64,000 bases of DNA from Aphelocoma coerulescens (lineage: Eukaryota > Chordata > Aves > Passeriformes > Corvidae): positions 48,668,214 through 48,732,213 of the forward strand of contig NC_091017.1 of NCBI RefSeq assembly GCF_041296385.1, read 5' to 3'. Below, in pieces: positions 12,666-25,400 of the stretch. Numbering within the stretch: position 1 is the first letter of the stretch; each line of letters begins with the position of its first letter. The notes below the pieces were generated by a model that was not told the DNA's origin, did not search any database, and saw nothing but the letters and a program-made list of their open reading frames with translations. The position numbers and the translations under genes were made by a program.

Positions 12666-15600
12666 ATTAAAACACAATGTAAAATACATGAAAGTGGATG
12701 TTAGCAAATATATCTGAGGATGCCATCTGCCTCCTTGCAAAACAGCAGTATCAGCTAAATATACAAAAATGCTCGCATATGGAAAATGCAACAATTTTTA
12801 ATGCAATTTCTAGCCACCACCAATTTCTTCTGCAGTCCCCAGTAACACAGAATATGAAGCCTTTTCTTGATGTTACTGCAGATCTTTTCTCACATAAACT
12901 TTTATCATCTGTCCTTGGTGAAAAATGCACAATCAGGAAAAGATAATGCAAATACTAAACCACTGTCAGTGAAAATGTTTGAGTGTGTACGCTTTGGGAT
13001 GATGAAAAAGCTCCTTTTGTATTGAAGCTTAAGAGGTAATGTTCTAACTGAAACAAGAACACTATTTTTAATCTGTGCTTGAAAGATCAAATTAAATCTG
13101 CTGCAGTCAACCTTGGTAGGGGTGTATCTATCAGAGACGACTTCTCTTCTTATGAGAAAGCTGCAAGTCTAAGGCGACTGGATACTCATTTGTCTGGTTT
13201 TCTGTAGACATTCAGGGAGCTAGGGCAATAATTTCTAGCTCAAAAGCACACCCTAAAATACTGGGAGATCAAGAGAAAAAATATCTTTTTATATACATTC
13301 CATTATTTTCTTGAATAGAGTCAGATTTCAACAACAATTTCAAACACAAGCTAGTCACAAGTTCACTGCGCTTTTAGGATAAGGTATCAGTGCTTTATCT
13401 TACATCTTTCATTTAGTTACAGTCCTATCAGCAACATCACTGCAGTATTTCTGGCACTATGGTTGTTTCCACTACAAATTCTCTATTATACAGATCTTAA
13501 AAGTATTTGGAACTTATTCTACAAGGTGTCAACCAAAATGCAATATAAATTTTTTAATTGTTTTCAGCATTTTTCCTTATAGGATCTAGAGAAGGGCAAG
13601 AAATGAACATTTGGCAGTTACTAAGAAAACACGTGTTCTCAGAGAACCCAAAGAAATCATAGCACTAAATTCACCATCTGCTAGTTGTTTACTACAATTT
13701 GCCTTTAAATACATTAGCCAAACATTGAAATATGGATTATTTTTGCTTTTACACATCAATTACTGAACATTTATATTAAAAATCACTCGTATTTCATGAG
13801 GTAGTAAAAAGAGAAACTTGAATTCTATGATTTTTATGCATCTTAAATATACGTAAATTGCCTGCTGAATACATAACACAAAATGAGATGTGCACAGCAG
13901 CTTGGCATTCAAACCCCTCTAAATTTAACTCCCAACTCCATCAAAATGCTCACCTAAAAATGTTGGGAAGTTCACATAAAAAGAAAAGGGCCAAAAAGAA
14001 TGACAGAATGACAAAAAAGAATGAACCATATAAGAACAATCAGAAATAAGGCTCTGTTTCAAAAAGGGTGAGTTGGCCCCAGGCAGGGTACAGTGAACCC
14101 AGCAAAGGTCAAGGCCATCAATCTCTCAGCGACTGTGGAAGTTTCTCTCTATTCTTGTTATTCCTAAAGTTATAAGTTCAATATTTTCCCCATCAATTCC
14201 AAGCAGCAAAGATTATTCATGCTGTATATTTAAAGAAACAGGAGAAATGTAAGAAATTCCTGATCCATTGACTACTGAAGTCCATAGAAAGACTTCCATT
14301 TGAGGTCTAAAATGACTTGCTTCTTTGGATGTACAAGATTAATTTTTCATATCTAGACAGATAATTGATTTTTTAGACTACAGTTATCTTATGTTTTCAT
14401 ATTAATTTTACTATCTGCAACTATGAAAACCTGGACAATATCATAATAAAAATAGCACTGCTTGACCTCTTTTTTTATTCCTGTTGCTCAAATAGAGAAA
14501 TCCAAAAATTCTTAGCATGCTCAGTACTTCAAGGAAAGGATTTTAAATCAGCAAAGAAAATTTATTAAGGTAACTCCCCTCTTGATATAACCAAGTTATT
14601 CTCGATTCTTTGAAAAGAAATGCTGTAACTTAGACATGTTTTCCATAATGGAAACCCATTAGTCATCCTTAATTCTGAGTCTGCTTTTTTTCTAGCAAAA
14701 CCTTTTTAACACAGATGTTATTCCTCAGTTCTCTTAGGAGATAATAATTAAAATTCTCTTTCAAAATTCCAGTCTTATTACATTCATACATGATATTTGT
14801 CTCTTTGGACCATTTCTAAATCCAACATCATTAACACTGCAAACTGATCACTAGAATGTCTAAAAGCATGTGGGGACTTATTTTTGAACCTCGAGGAATA
14901 GAGATACATTTCAGAAAAAAATTGCAGCATTTCACTGAAATACTATTTGTCTTCATCAAAACAGGAAACTTCAGAGAGTGTGCTATGTCTAAAGAGCAGA
15001 GTAAAAATGCTGGACTGAAAAATTAATGAAAGTGAAACAGATTGCCTTATTTTTAATTAGGAACCGTAGTTTACTAGGACAGGAAGGCTTCACTGAAGAT
15101 TCACTCCAGGGAATTCTGCTACACTGTTTTTCTTGAAATATTTCTATGATCAAGGATGCAATACCCTGGAAATTAATATAATCAGAAGAGAGGAAAGAAA
15201 GGGGCTTTTCACACAAAAGGCTGACTTAAAAAAAATAAAATCATCAGGCCTGCTTGGGTTATTAAATCATTGTTTGTGTGAAAATGCAATATAATAATGC
15301 TATAAAGCATGGGGAACACAGTCAGTCAGTTCAGATTTAACTGATTTTCTTTGTATTCTGTGTGAAACAGCATTTGATACAGACCATTTGAGTGTTTTAT
15401 CAAACATTTTGCCTTTGGACTTCAGCTAAGGACAAAAGAAGGATTCTAACTACTTTAGCCAAGACCTATAGACAAAAAAAAATTTCAAAAGAAAGCTACA
15501 CCACCCAGGAGTAGGACTGGCTGGAGTAACCTAACTTTGGAGGCACATAGTGTAGATGCCTACATCTCAGACAGTCATTCATGTCCTAAGACTTGAAGAG

Positions 15601-16285
15601 GCACGATTCCTCAGACCCTCCCAAGACATCCTAGGATAAGGATGAGACATGTGCCGTGCCAAGGCCTATGGTAGCTAGCTAAAATGTAAAAGTATTCATC
15701 GATATAGGCAGATTAGTACCATCCCTGGTGTCCAGAAGAAAAGAAATCAGATCACTCTGTAGGCCGCAAGGAGGCTTCCTGTAACATTTTTTACAAACAG
15801 CCCTTCACATTATATCCATAGCTGTTTCTCATCTCATACCCAGAGGATCTGAAAAATAAAGACAACAAAAGCAGCTAAAAACTCCCACTGGTTTCTGAAA
15901 CTACAGGATGCAGCTCTTAATTGTCAGCTGTGGAGCATGATGAAGGAGAAGATCCTGCACACAGACATGTAACAGCTATCAGCTGGCATCTTCAGTACAG
16001 AAGGAAACCTGTTTGCACTTATCTAGTTTTTTCAAGGATATCAGTGCATGAGTTTACAAAGGACAAGTGAACTACAGACCAATGTTAAGATACACGTACA
16101 TAGAAAATCAATAGCAGAGTCAGAAATCTAACTCGAGAAACATCTCATTTCCTTTCCTGTGACCACTGATTTATATCAGTGTTGGTAGTTGCAGAATGGT
16201 TTCTGAAACTACACAAAAATACGTTTTGGAAGGGATGACTGTCAAGCTCACAGACTCTAGATACACGAATCAAAAAATCTGCTTG
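12666..16285. other. Unannotated AT-rich non-coding DNA
   Basis: No gene or identifiable transposon. ORFs are short on both strands. A lysine-rich ORF ending near 14049 results from A-rich low-complexity sequence. A moderately GC-richer stretch at about 15490-15800 resembles no family I know. Confidence 0.55.
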
Positions 16286-16289
16286 TCTT

Positions 16290-16455
16290 CCTACTTCTGC
16301 CCCTAACTATGGGTTACATTATATTGTCCCCTCCATAATTTTGTTTCTCCATGTGAAAACTGCTGACTTACTCCCCCCACCATCTATAACATTGCTTAAT
16401 TTACAGCTGCAAAGTGCTTTGAGACCCTAGCATACAAGTATAGGGAAATATAAAA
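16290..16455 (-). repeat. Ancient MIR/L2/L3-like remnant
   Basis: Blocks in order on the plus strand are 'tctgcccctaactatg', 'tttctccatgtgaaaa' and 'gctgcaaagtgctttgagac'. They match the order of old amniote elements in which a 'tctccatctgtaaaat' block precedes 'gtaaagtgctttgagatcct'. The spacing is also right. It is the best of the MIR/L2-type remnants in this window apart from the one interrupted at 21828. Family and orientation convention are from memory. Confidence 0.5.
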
Positions 16456-16464
16456 TACTCTTGT

Positions 16465-19400
16465 TTCTAAGCTTATCATTACTCTGAAACAAAATAGCTA
16501 TTTTGAAGCCATACTGGGAATATATTATTTTCATTTGGATTGCCTTGATATTGTGTTGTGTTTCCATTTTAGAGTCTTTATGGGATTTATCATATTCATT
16601 CTTTAAAGGTTATGCTTTCACGTTAGTAGTAACATAAGATAACAGATTTCTTACTATTATTGTGAAGGAAAATTATTAAATCTGGCTGCTCATTGTCTAT
16701 GTCAGCAACGTTGGAGAAAGGGAAAAAAAAGGAACTTGAAAGGGTCTTCCATTCATTCTGTGGAGAGATGCTTCTAAATTGAAGCCACATCATTGCAGCC
16801 TCCATTCTAATTCCTAAGAAGGGTAAAATAAGAGAGAGGCTAGGAGAATAAGAATTTAAACTTAGTAAATATTTCCTTTGGTTTTGAGGCCAAGAAGTTT
16901 CTGAAGTTTATTTCCCTTTCTTTCACATAAGAGAATTTAGAGCTCAGACACACTGCCTGGAATGGAAGAGTAATCAGTCAGAAAAAATGAATAAATTTTG
17001 TGTCTGCCTCTGTTAGTGGGGAAAATAATTGAAAGCATGACTGCTTATGTGGTTCCTCTATAACTTCAAAAGTGTACAAAATCACAGAAAAGGGAATGCC
17101 ATCTGTTTGCTGTTAGGGTCATGTTTTTTATTTTCCTGCTTATACTCCCACTGAAAGCAATGAGAAGTTTTCAATCCTCCGTAATGAAAATGACATAACT
17201 TTATTCTCTCTCCTATATTTGGTTTAAAGTAGGTTTTATTATGCCTTTTCCTCTCCTCCTGACTATGTTTAAGTCTTGTTAACTAGCACCTTTGAACATT
17301 ATCTATAAAACAGAACAAAAGTAGCAAAAAATGGTCACCACCTTGTAGGAGAAGGATAAGGAGAAATAGTGGACCTCCCTCAGGTCTGAATGTTTTCATC
17401 AAGAAGATTATTAAAAGCAAAGCCACTCCAGTAACACAGAACACGCCTTGGCATAATGAAAGCAAGATGTAAAAATGTGTTAGTGAGAAGGGCAGCTTTG
17501 AAGCAGCTGCAGCCCAAGCTCTATAACAATATCTGAAGGAGGATATGCTGGTAATGGAAGTGTGCCTTGTCTAACTTCAACTATTCATCTCAAGGGGCGA
17601 TTTACAAGGTGATAAAAGGTTCCAAGCTGCAAAAGGTACTTTAGACTGTTAAAAAGCAGCTTTTTATGATCATTTCTTCTGTACAGTACACGTTGTTTCA
17701 TTAATCAAATGCTTATTCTATTAAAACACCCACTCTTTTAGCTGGTGGACAACAAGTTTTACTACCATGAAATGGCATTAAAAGCTGCAGACTTCCAAGC
17801 TAAGCCTTTGTAATGATTCTAACACAGCCCAAGTGTGGCTGTCTCCAGAGGGATACCTGAACAGCATGTCTGCCCTGCTTCACTCCTTGGCAAGTGTCTT
17901 AGCATGCTTCGGTTCTCAAGGTCATGTCACCCTTTCCAAGCAAGAAAGCAGGCAAAGCACATGTGTACTCCCTAAACCAGAGCACAGCCAGCGGCTCACA
18001 TCAAATCTGACTCTGTCGGCATTAAATTGCTTATTAAATGAGCATTAAAAACCAAGCAAGGCTTTCAGTCCAGCATTAAAAGCCAAGCATGGCAAATGGA
18101 AAGCTTCTACTCACAAAGACAACATTGCATTACTTTTAAAATATCAGCCTTTTCAACTCCTAGAGGCAAAAAATCCACAAGGATTTCTTCACAAGGAAAG
18201 TTAGAGATCTAGGGACCTGGTGTATGAACCAAAATAAATAGATAAACATTCAGATAAACTTTTCTCAACTCTTGTTTTACACCTTGAAAGAGAGCTTCCC
18301 AAATCAAGTGTGCCACACCAGCTAGGACTTCTCTGCTTTTCTACTCCTTGGATCATCAGATCACTAAAAACAGGAAAGTGATTCATTATTTTGCAAGTCT
18401 AGACCCAAAATTGAAAGCATTTAAATTCCTACACTCTCTTCCACCAGGGAAACCAAAGCACTACTCAAATAGGCAGACAAATCTGCAGCACAGTCTCTCA
18501 ATCATACATGTAACTTTTCAGTCCACACAGATATGAAAAATAACCTTTATGTTTAGCAGAAAAGTAGAACAAAACAACAGATATTTGGAGCCCACATAGG
18601 TGGACTTGGAGAACAGGAGAGAGGGAGGGGATAGGGAAATGACGCAGTTGTTTTTTTGCAGAGCAACCACAGTCACCAACAAGCAATTTAAACTCGCATT
18701 TTAATGAACTTTATGTTCATTAAAATTTAACAAATGTTAAAATAGTAACTACATCAATAAGGAAAAAATAAAACATGACAATATAGTGGCTGATAGGGAC
18801 TTAGAAGTCTAAATTCACATGAAATAAAATCAGTGCAGATGCATTATAAAATGCACAGTAGTAAAGTAATTCAAATTCATCAATTATCCGCTGTAAGTTT
18901 GTTTCAGTGTTATTATTAAAGTTCAGGCTGTTTTCCTAAAATGTATAACCAAAATCCTACAAATGCTTGTGCAGATTAAAAATAAGTGAAAATAAATGTT
19001 TCAGAAAGCATATCATAGTAGCATTAATAAAATGCAAAGGAATGAATATGAGATATTTAAATATTCTGATATGCTAAATACAACATCAACATCCTAACAC
19101 ATGACAAACAGATTTTTTATTTATCTTAACAAAATCATTTTGTTGTTATTCTGTGAGGTGGTAGTTTCAGTATTAGTATGGAACAATGACATCACAAATT
19201 AAAATCCAACCATGGCAAGTGGATTATCAACATTTCAACAAAAACTATGCAGGAAAGCTACACTTACTATTACTTTACTTAGCTTGGTAGAATCATTTTG
19301 AAGTTTGTAAGCTACTATTTTGTACCGTTGTCTGTCTGACAATATAGCAGGAGTCTTGCATTAAAACAAGTCATTCATCACCCTGTGTAACCTGGTTAAT

Positions 19401-21790
19401 TTGTGTGTGAAACCAATCTGTGTCACAGTATGAAGCATGGTGTCATAACTGCTGCTCAGAATTCAACAGGATTAGCATACCACAGAGAAGTGGTTAGGAG
19501 GGAATTCTTTCAAAAGCACAACTAGTGGCTGAAAAAAAAGGTTATGCTATATTAATAGTCATACACCTCTAAAGGCAATTGGACAGATTAGGGGGCAGAG
19601 CCTGACGCAGAGGGACCTAAGTGGCTACTGCATTATGGTACCATCAAAATGACCAGCCAAAATGTCAGTCATCCTGCCCACACCATTGACCCAACATCCT
19701 TTTTTAGTCAATGCACAATGGTCAAGCCATTATGAAATGAAGCTGTTGTCTAAGCTCAGTCATCACATGCAGTTATCTTGAAGGCTGGAGTCTTTCACTG
19801 CCAGCTGCACTTCCTCCTGATTTCTCCACAGTGTAATGCAGTGGAAGTTCTCATTAGCTCTCCCCATAGCCATGTACAGAACCTTAGACAACTGAGACAC
19901 AGCACAGACTTTTCTTCAAATTCTCATTGAAACCTAAAAAATGACAGCTGCACTCAGGAGCACAAGGAAGAAGCTGTTCACATCTGGACACATTTCAACC
20001 CACAAGCCATTCTCAATGTTCTGGAAAGCAGAATAGACAACACCAGTAGATCACCTTCACCTCTTTGAACACTAACAATTTCTTTAGGTAGGCTTTTCTC
20101 TTACTACTCACATTTTTTCAAGGAATTCCAGAGGATTACCAAACTCTACACACCATGAGTATTGAGTTAGCTGTAAAACATGCTAGCTAGACTTCTAGAC
20201 AAGGTTGATTACACGTTAAGAAACATGGAGAGAGTTTGAACTCTGTCCTCATCTCTTAGATCACTAGCAGCGGGGGTCTCCACTTTCAAAATCACTTTTG
20301 CAGATGTACAACTGAAGTGATAAGCACAGCCAACAGAACCTCCTGCAGAAATCATCTCAAATAAAGTCCTAGGACCACAGCAAAGCTATCTCATCTCTAA
20401 CACCTTTAAGGAATCATTGATTAACTTAAATAAATAACATTCTTGGGAAAAAAATGGAAGAACTTCCAATCACATACTAGCAGTATTTACTCTGCAAGGG
20501 CAAAAGAGGCAATTTAAGTTGAAATATCTGGACACCTTAGACATATTATTCATATAGTGCTTTCAAAAATTTTGAATGCTGTAGCTACTCCATGAACCTC
20601 AGGTTTCAAAAAGTAGATGCCTATTTTGGAAATGTCAAAATACTGCCTTTACCCCACATGTTTCATTCTTATAAGCAGTCTGTGAGGCTGGTTGCTATCT
20701 GAAAGCAGTTGTTATACACTACTTGTAAAAATAAAAAAAATAAATAAACCTTTTCAGTATTTTCTTCTTGTGCTGTCTGGAGAAATAGTTCATAATAACA
20801 ATTTGGAAGGAGAATTTTTCACACATGTCTTCTTGATCGATTATTAGGAAAGAGGACAGAGTCAAAAATCAATATTTAACCCAGTTGCTGCTAGCCCTTA
20901 TCTTACATGCCTTTGCCTACAGACACTATGAGTTGCAGTGATCAGGAAGGAGCTGATTGCTTATATTCATGTTTTAAATCAATTTTAGCATGAAATACAT
21001 GAGAACAGCCAAAGAAAATGTTTAGCAGGATTAAAACAATCATTCACATTTACATTTTGCCAATCTGTTGACAGCTGTACTAACTAAATGTTAAAAAGCT
21101 CTTATTTCTGCAGAGTCAACAGCTCTCTGCTTTCTCAGGAATACATTGGAACCATAAATTGTGTCTTGTTTTTGCCCAGGTACATAAATGGCAAAAGGCA
21201 ACTGCATAGCAAGTTACACACTCATCATTGCTTTCAGCTTCTCTTCTACTTTTATACAGCCAGTAACTCCGGCGTTAAAGTTGACACAAGACCATCTTCT
21301 TAGAGACTCAATATGGTTGTGACTTCTAAGTGTAAGTAAAATTAATCCAGCTGATTTACTCTTTGACTTAAACATAATATAAAAGGACATTATAAGACTC
21401 TTTTACTATAGTTCCTGATTGGTTTCTGTAAACTGAATAAACAGCAATGTCCCCTATTTGCAACAAATTTTTTAAATACCATAGAGGGAACTACTGACTA
21501 GATCTTTCATATCCAGTCTCAGCAGAAGCTGGGGAGAATATTTGAGACACAATTCAAAATCCACTCACAGTTTCATCTGTTCTTGACCTTCTGCTCAAAA
21601 TGGGAAGCTTGGTAAACCACAAGTGAAGTTGTACAGCTGACACTCCAGCAGGGTCAGTTTTTGTTTTTTCATTAATCATCAAGCTGGAACCCTTCTGACT
21701 TACCCCTACAATCCTCTAAAATTTTTTTATTTAGATGGATAATTCTTAAAATATTTGCCAGTGGGTGTAACTATCTCTCCTTTCTACATG
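16465..21790. other. Unannotated non-coding DNA
   Basis: No supported gene or young transposon. It contains a perfect 12-bp stem hairpin at 18698-18726, listed separately. Sequence around 19570-20100 is somewhat GC-richer but not recognised. All ORFs are below about 75 codons. Confidence 0.55.
18698..18726. repeat. Perfect inverted repeat, 12-bp stem, 5-nt loop
   Basis: The arm 'attttaatgaac' at 18698-18709 is followed by the loop tttat and then its exact reverse complement at 18715-18726. A perfect 12-bp stem with a short loop is uncommon by chance even in AT-rich DNA. No transposon terminal repeat or terminator context is visible, so no function is assigned. Confidence 0.85.
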
Positions 21791-21792
21791 CA

Positions 21793-21827
21793 ATTAAACC
21801 AAGGAACAGAAGATCTAAGTGACTGCC
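21793..21827 (+). repeat. Left half of a MIR-like remnant split by an LTR
   Basis: The sequence reads 'aaaccaaggaacagaagatc' and then 'taagtgactgcc', matching the MIR order 'gaaactgaggcacagagagattaagtgacttgcc'. The matching continuation lies on the far side of the LTR at 22446. Together the halves reconstitute one continuous old element, which supports the LTR boundaries. Confidence 0.55.
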
Positions 21828-22445
21828 TGTTCCAGTTTGAGACAAGTTTAGGGGGAAATGCCCTGGAAGGAACATCTCCTCCACAGAAGACAGGTTTCAG
21901 CACTACCTCCCCCACCAATATGAAAGGAATTTCTTGGATGAAAGTGAAAAAAAATATTTATTTAACAAGAAGAGTGCCAGCACAGGGAAAAGAAAAAAAA
22001 TGAGTAATGCTAGATAATAAATTTCCCCAGTGCAGAGAAAGCTGGTGGTTTTAGAGTTCCCTCTGTAGCTGGCTCGGCCCCTCCCAAGGTCCGAGGCCAA
22101 GATGCGGTGTCCCTGCAGCCTCCGTGCGGTCCACGGGGTCCAATGATCTGGTTCTCAGATCACAGCTAGGCCAAACAGTTCCAGAACAAGAAGTTCCAGA
22201 GGATTTTGGTATGCTGGTACGGGAAAATTTCTTGCCTCAGCTAACAGGCTGGCTAAAAGCAGGAAGGTGCTCCCTCGGCTCTGCAGCAGTGGGAGTGTGT
22301 GTGAGCCCTTGAACACAAACCGCACTGAAGAGTTCACCCGGCCTCTCTTCCCCCTCTTCTGGACCCAGCTTAAAGCTATGGGACCCATTTCTGGGCATAA
22401 AGCAGGTGATAGGGAAATACAGTATTATAAAATCACCCCAAGACA
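21828..22445 (-). mobile_element. Solo LTR of an endogenous retrovirus, 618 bp
   Basis: The element begins TGTTCCAG and ends AAGACA on the plus strand, giving the canonical TG...CA termini. It is flanked by perfect 5-bp direct repeats CTGCC at 21823-21827 and 22446-22450. It is GC- and CpG-richer than its surroundings, most clearly at 22060-22340. Minus polarity is preferred because an AATAAA on that strand (21957-21962) lies about 130 bp from the resulting 3' end, as expected for an LTR. A plus-strand AATAAA at 22016-22021 keeps polarity open. No internal retroviral genes flank it, so it is a solo LTR left by recombination between two LTRs. ORFs of 60-110 codons inside it are not genes. Confidence 0.75.
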
Positions 22446-22480
22446 CTGCCAGAGGTCATACAGTAAGCCAAGAAGAAAAT
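22446..22480 (+). repeat. Right half of the split MIR-like remnant, including the target duplication
   Basis: After the duplicated CTGCC the sequence continues 'agaggtcatacagtaagcca', matching the MIR segment 'aaggtcacacagtaagt'. It joins the left half that ends at 21827. Confidence 0.55.
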
Positions 22481-22484
22481 GTGG

Positions 22485-25400
22485 TGTCTTTCATCTAAAG
22501 GAGATGCTTAAATGTCAAAAAAATATACAAACTGAGAGACAAAGAAAAGAAAATTTCCAGGGGAAAAAAACCAACCAAACAAAAAAAAAAAAACAGTGAG
22601 CAGAATCATGAAATATGATTTGGCAGTAGCCAATCAATGACAGAAGCCTTTTCACTTTTACCCTCATGGTACTCAAAATAAAATATAAAATAATTCAGTG
22701 CCAGTCTACTTGATAAATCAAGCACTAGAAAAGCCCTGAATGCATTATCTAGATGATAAATTTGGTCTAAAAAATTCAGCATCATTAAAAATCAGAAGTC
22801 TTATGAGGAAAAAAGTTCAACTTTTGTCCACACTTCCTACCGTTAAACTTCTAAGATTTTTTATCAGAATTTCTTAATATGACATTAGTATGCAATTAAG
22901 CTCTGTTTTTCATTTTATGAGGTTCTCAAAAGCACAATGACTTTCTTCTCTGGGAGCTAAAAGTCAGTTGTTTAAATCTTGTGGTAAGATTGCATTTCTT
23001 CTGAAAGAAATCTTGCATAAACTGAGTATGACTTTGGATTAGATGCCTTGAATTTATCAGATATAACAATATAGGCTAGTGGGTATGTATGCTACAGATA
23101 TTTTATCGTATTCATTCTTAGGAAGTAAAGAGCTAGCCAGACATTATGCCTAAAAAGGCTTTTCTTATTCTAGGAAACAATTGATACCAGGTCTTAACTT
23201 TTATCTTATTCCAGCAAACACCAGAAACATAACAGAAATAACACCATAATGACTAGCTATATTGCTACTGCTAAACTATTAACTTCACAAAATTCAATAA
23301 AAGGACAAAGCAATGAGTATAGACATTCACTATCTGCACCTTAAGGTATCCCAGGACAGTATCACAAGCAATTAATAAAAAGCAAAGTACTCTTTGTATA
23401 AATAATGCCTACAAAAGAAGAAAACAGCAATTGGGAAAACAGTGCCACTATGCTGAGACAAAAATGCACCCATGTAGAACAACCTGCATGAAATACGACT
23501 GCTTTTAGTCCAATGCTACCTCAAAGTTGTGGGGCCAGAACATGCTGTAGCACACCCCAGGCCTTCCTCCCCTATCATGCCTGGAAATCTTTCACCACAA
23601 GTCCTTTTCAGCTGAGACAGCTTAAACCCTATGGGTTTAAGGGGAGTGGAAGAGGAGAGAGGGGGCAGAGAAAATCCTCAGTCACCTTTGTTTTGACCCT
23701 CATACACCAAGAACCCACCATCTTTCTAATAAAGTAACAGGAAATGCCAAAAATGCACCTCTCTCCCCAGAGCAGGCTGCTGCAGAGGGGCAGTTCTGGT
23801 GCTCTTCAAAGCCTGCCTTCTCCTTTGCTCTGCCAGCTCTTCAGCTTCCCATCACTTCAGGACACATATCTCCAAAACAATCAGTCTTGTGACCTATTCC
23901 AAGCCACTGACAGCAGCCTCATTTTTAACAGAGAATTTCAGAAGCTGGAGGTTTAACCCTGTATCAGAATGAAAAAAGATTTTAAGTAGAAAAGGTTTTC
24001 ACAAAATGTAATGCCCTTCCTCTCCCTTACTGTACTTGAGATGCAAGAAAAGGCTCTCTTCAGAGAGCGAACAAGAAGGGATCAGTCCAATGCTCTACAG
24101 ATGCACGCAGCAGAGGAGACTCAGATTGGCACTGACCTTTTCAGCTGCTCCAGAAGTGAAGACACAAGAGTGAGATGGAGGTTCAGCAATTAAAAGACCA
24201 CCCATTCCTACAAAATGAATCAGATCACCAGATAACAAGAATTTTGGGAAGTGGAGTCCAGGCTTTTACAACCCTTTCAAGGGAAAATATAATGGCTTAA
24301 CAACCCTAACAAGTAAACAGTACAAGCATTATTCTAACCAAGCAATGTTGTAACCAAGTGGAACAGAATTTGTCTGCCTCCCTCACTGTGACTTACTCAA
24401 AAGAAAAGCATGGTAATTATATTAAATAACTGAAAAAAAACTAATGATGTTTTTATTCATACATCAAAAAGAATTAATTGAACTTTCTGTGAATTTAAGG
24501 AAGCTAAAACACCAAGAAGAAAAAATCATCACTGCGTATATGGCAATTATATGGAATGATATAGTTTCCACTGATAACTATATTCATATCCTTATCATGC
24601 ACATCCTTGTTACAAAGTAAGTCTCACAATAATGAACACTTTCATTCTCCCTACACAAGTATTGACAAAATTTGTGAAGAAAAGAAAGCTCAATAACCAA
24701 ATATATCTTCTCCTGCTCCCAGTGAGATATATTCTGGGGTTTCATAATGAACATGTTCCTTAATGATTAGACTGTCACTTCTCCCAAAAGACCTGAGGTG
24801 CTTTTATTGAATTTAATTCTCTAAGTTTGAAAAGGCAGTGCAAAATTACTTTCCAGCTCATCAAGTTGTTTTGATAATGGCCAAGGTATTGACTTGACTC
24901 AAAGAAAATAGCTTGTGTCTACCAATGATGGAGAGAATGGTAGAAGGCAGGATACCTCTAGGAATGTAGGTATTGTCAGAATGGATATAAGTCTAGCCTC
25001 AGGTCCCATCTCTGGCAGTTCCTAGCCTTGGATATGTCCTTCATTTTTCTCTTAAACTCCATTAGAGACAGACACAAAGTGAGCTGTCAAACACAGAAAT
25101 CTCACCCTACTGATTGAAATTGACTTAACACTTTGAATAAACACTATTTTCCTAAGACTTACCTATCATTTTTGGTATTATCCATAAACACTCACCCTCC
25201 TCCAAATTTATAACATTTTTTGTTTAGGAGTTTGTTGGGGTTTTTTATGGAAACAATAATTTTCTCCCAGTGCACTACTATATCACTTCTTTTCACAAGA
25301 AAATTGAAACATTTCATTTAAAGCATTTTTTAATTCCTTTTTTTGTGTGAACTTTTATTATTTCATTTTTTGAACTGACACAAATGGGAAACTATCACAA

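Noticed and set aside
22155..22599. CpG-rich stretch as a possible promoter or CpG island with ORFs up to 110 codons
   Set aside because: The GC- and CpG-rich part coincides with the interior of the LTR at 21828-22445, which explains it.
24960..25045. Possible MIR-like remnant
   Set aside because: Only scattered words resemble MIR and the order is not convincing; the same applies to blocks near 20640 and 26720.
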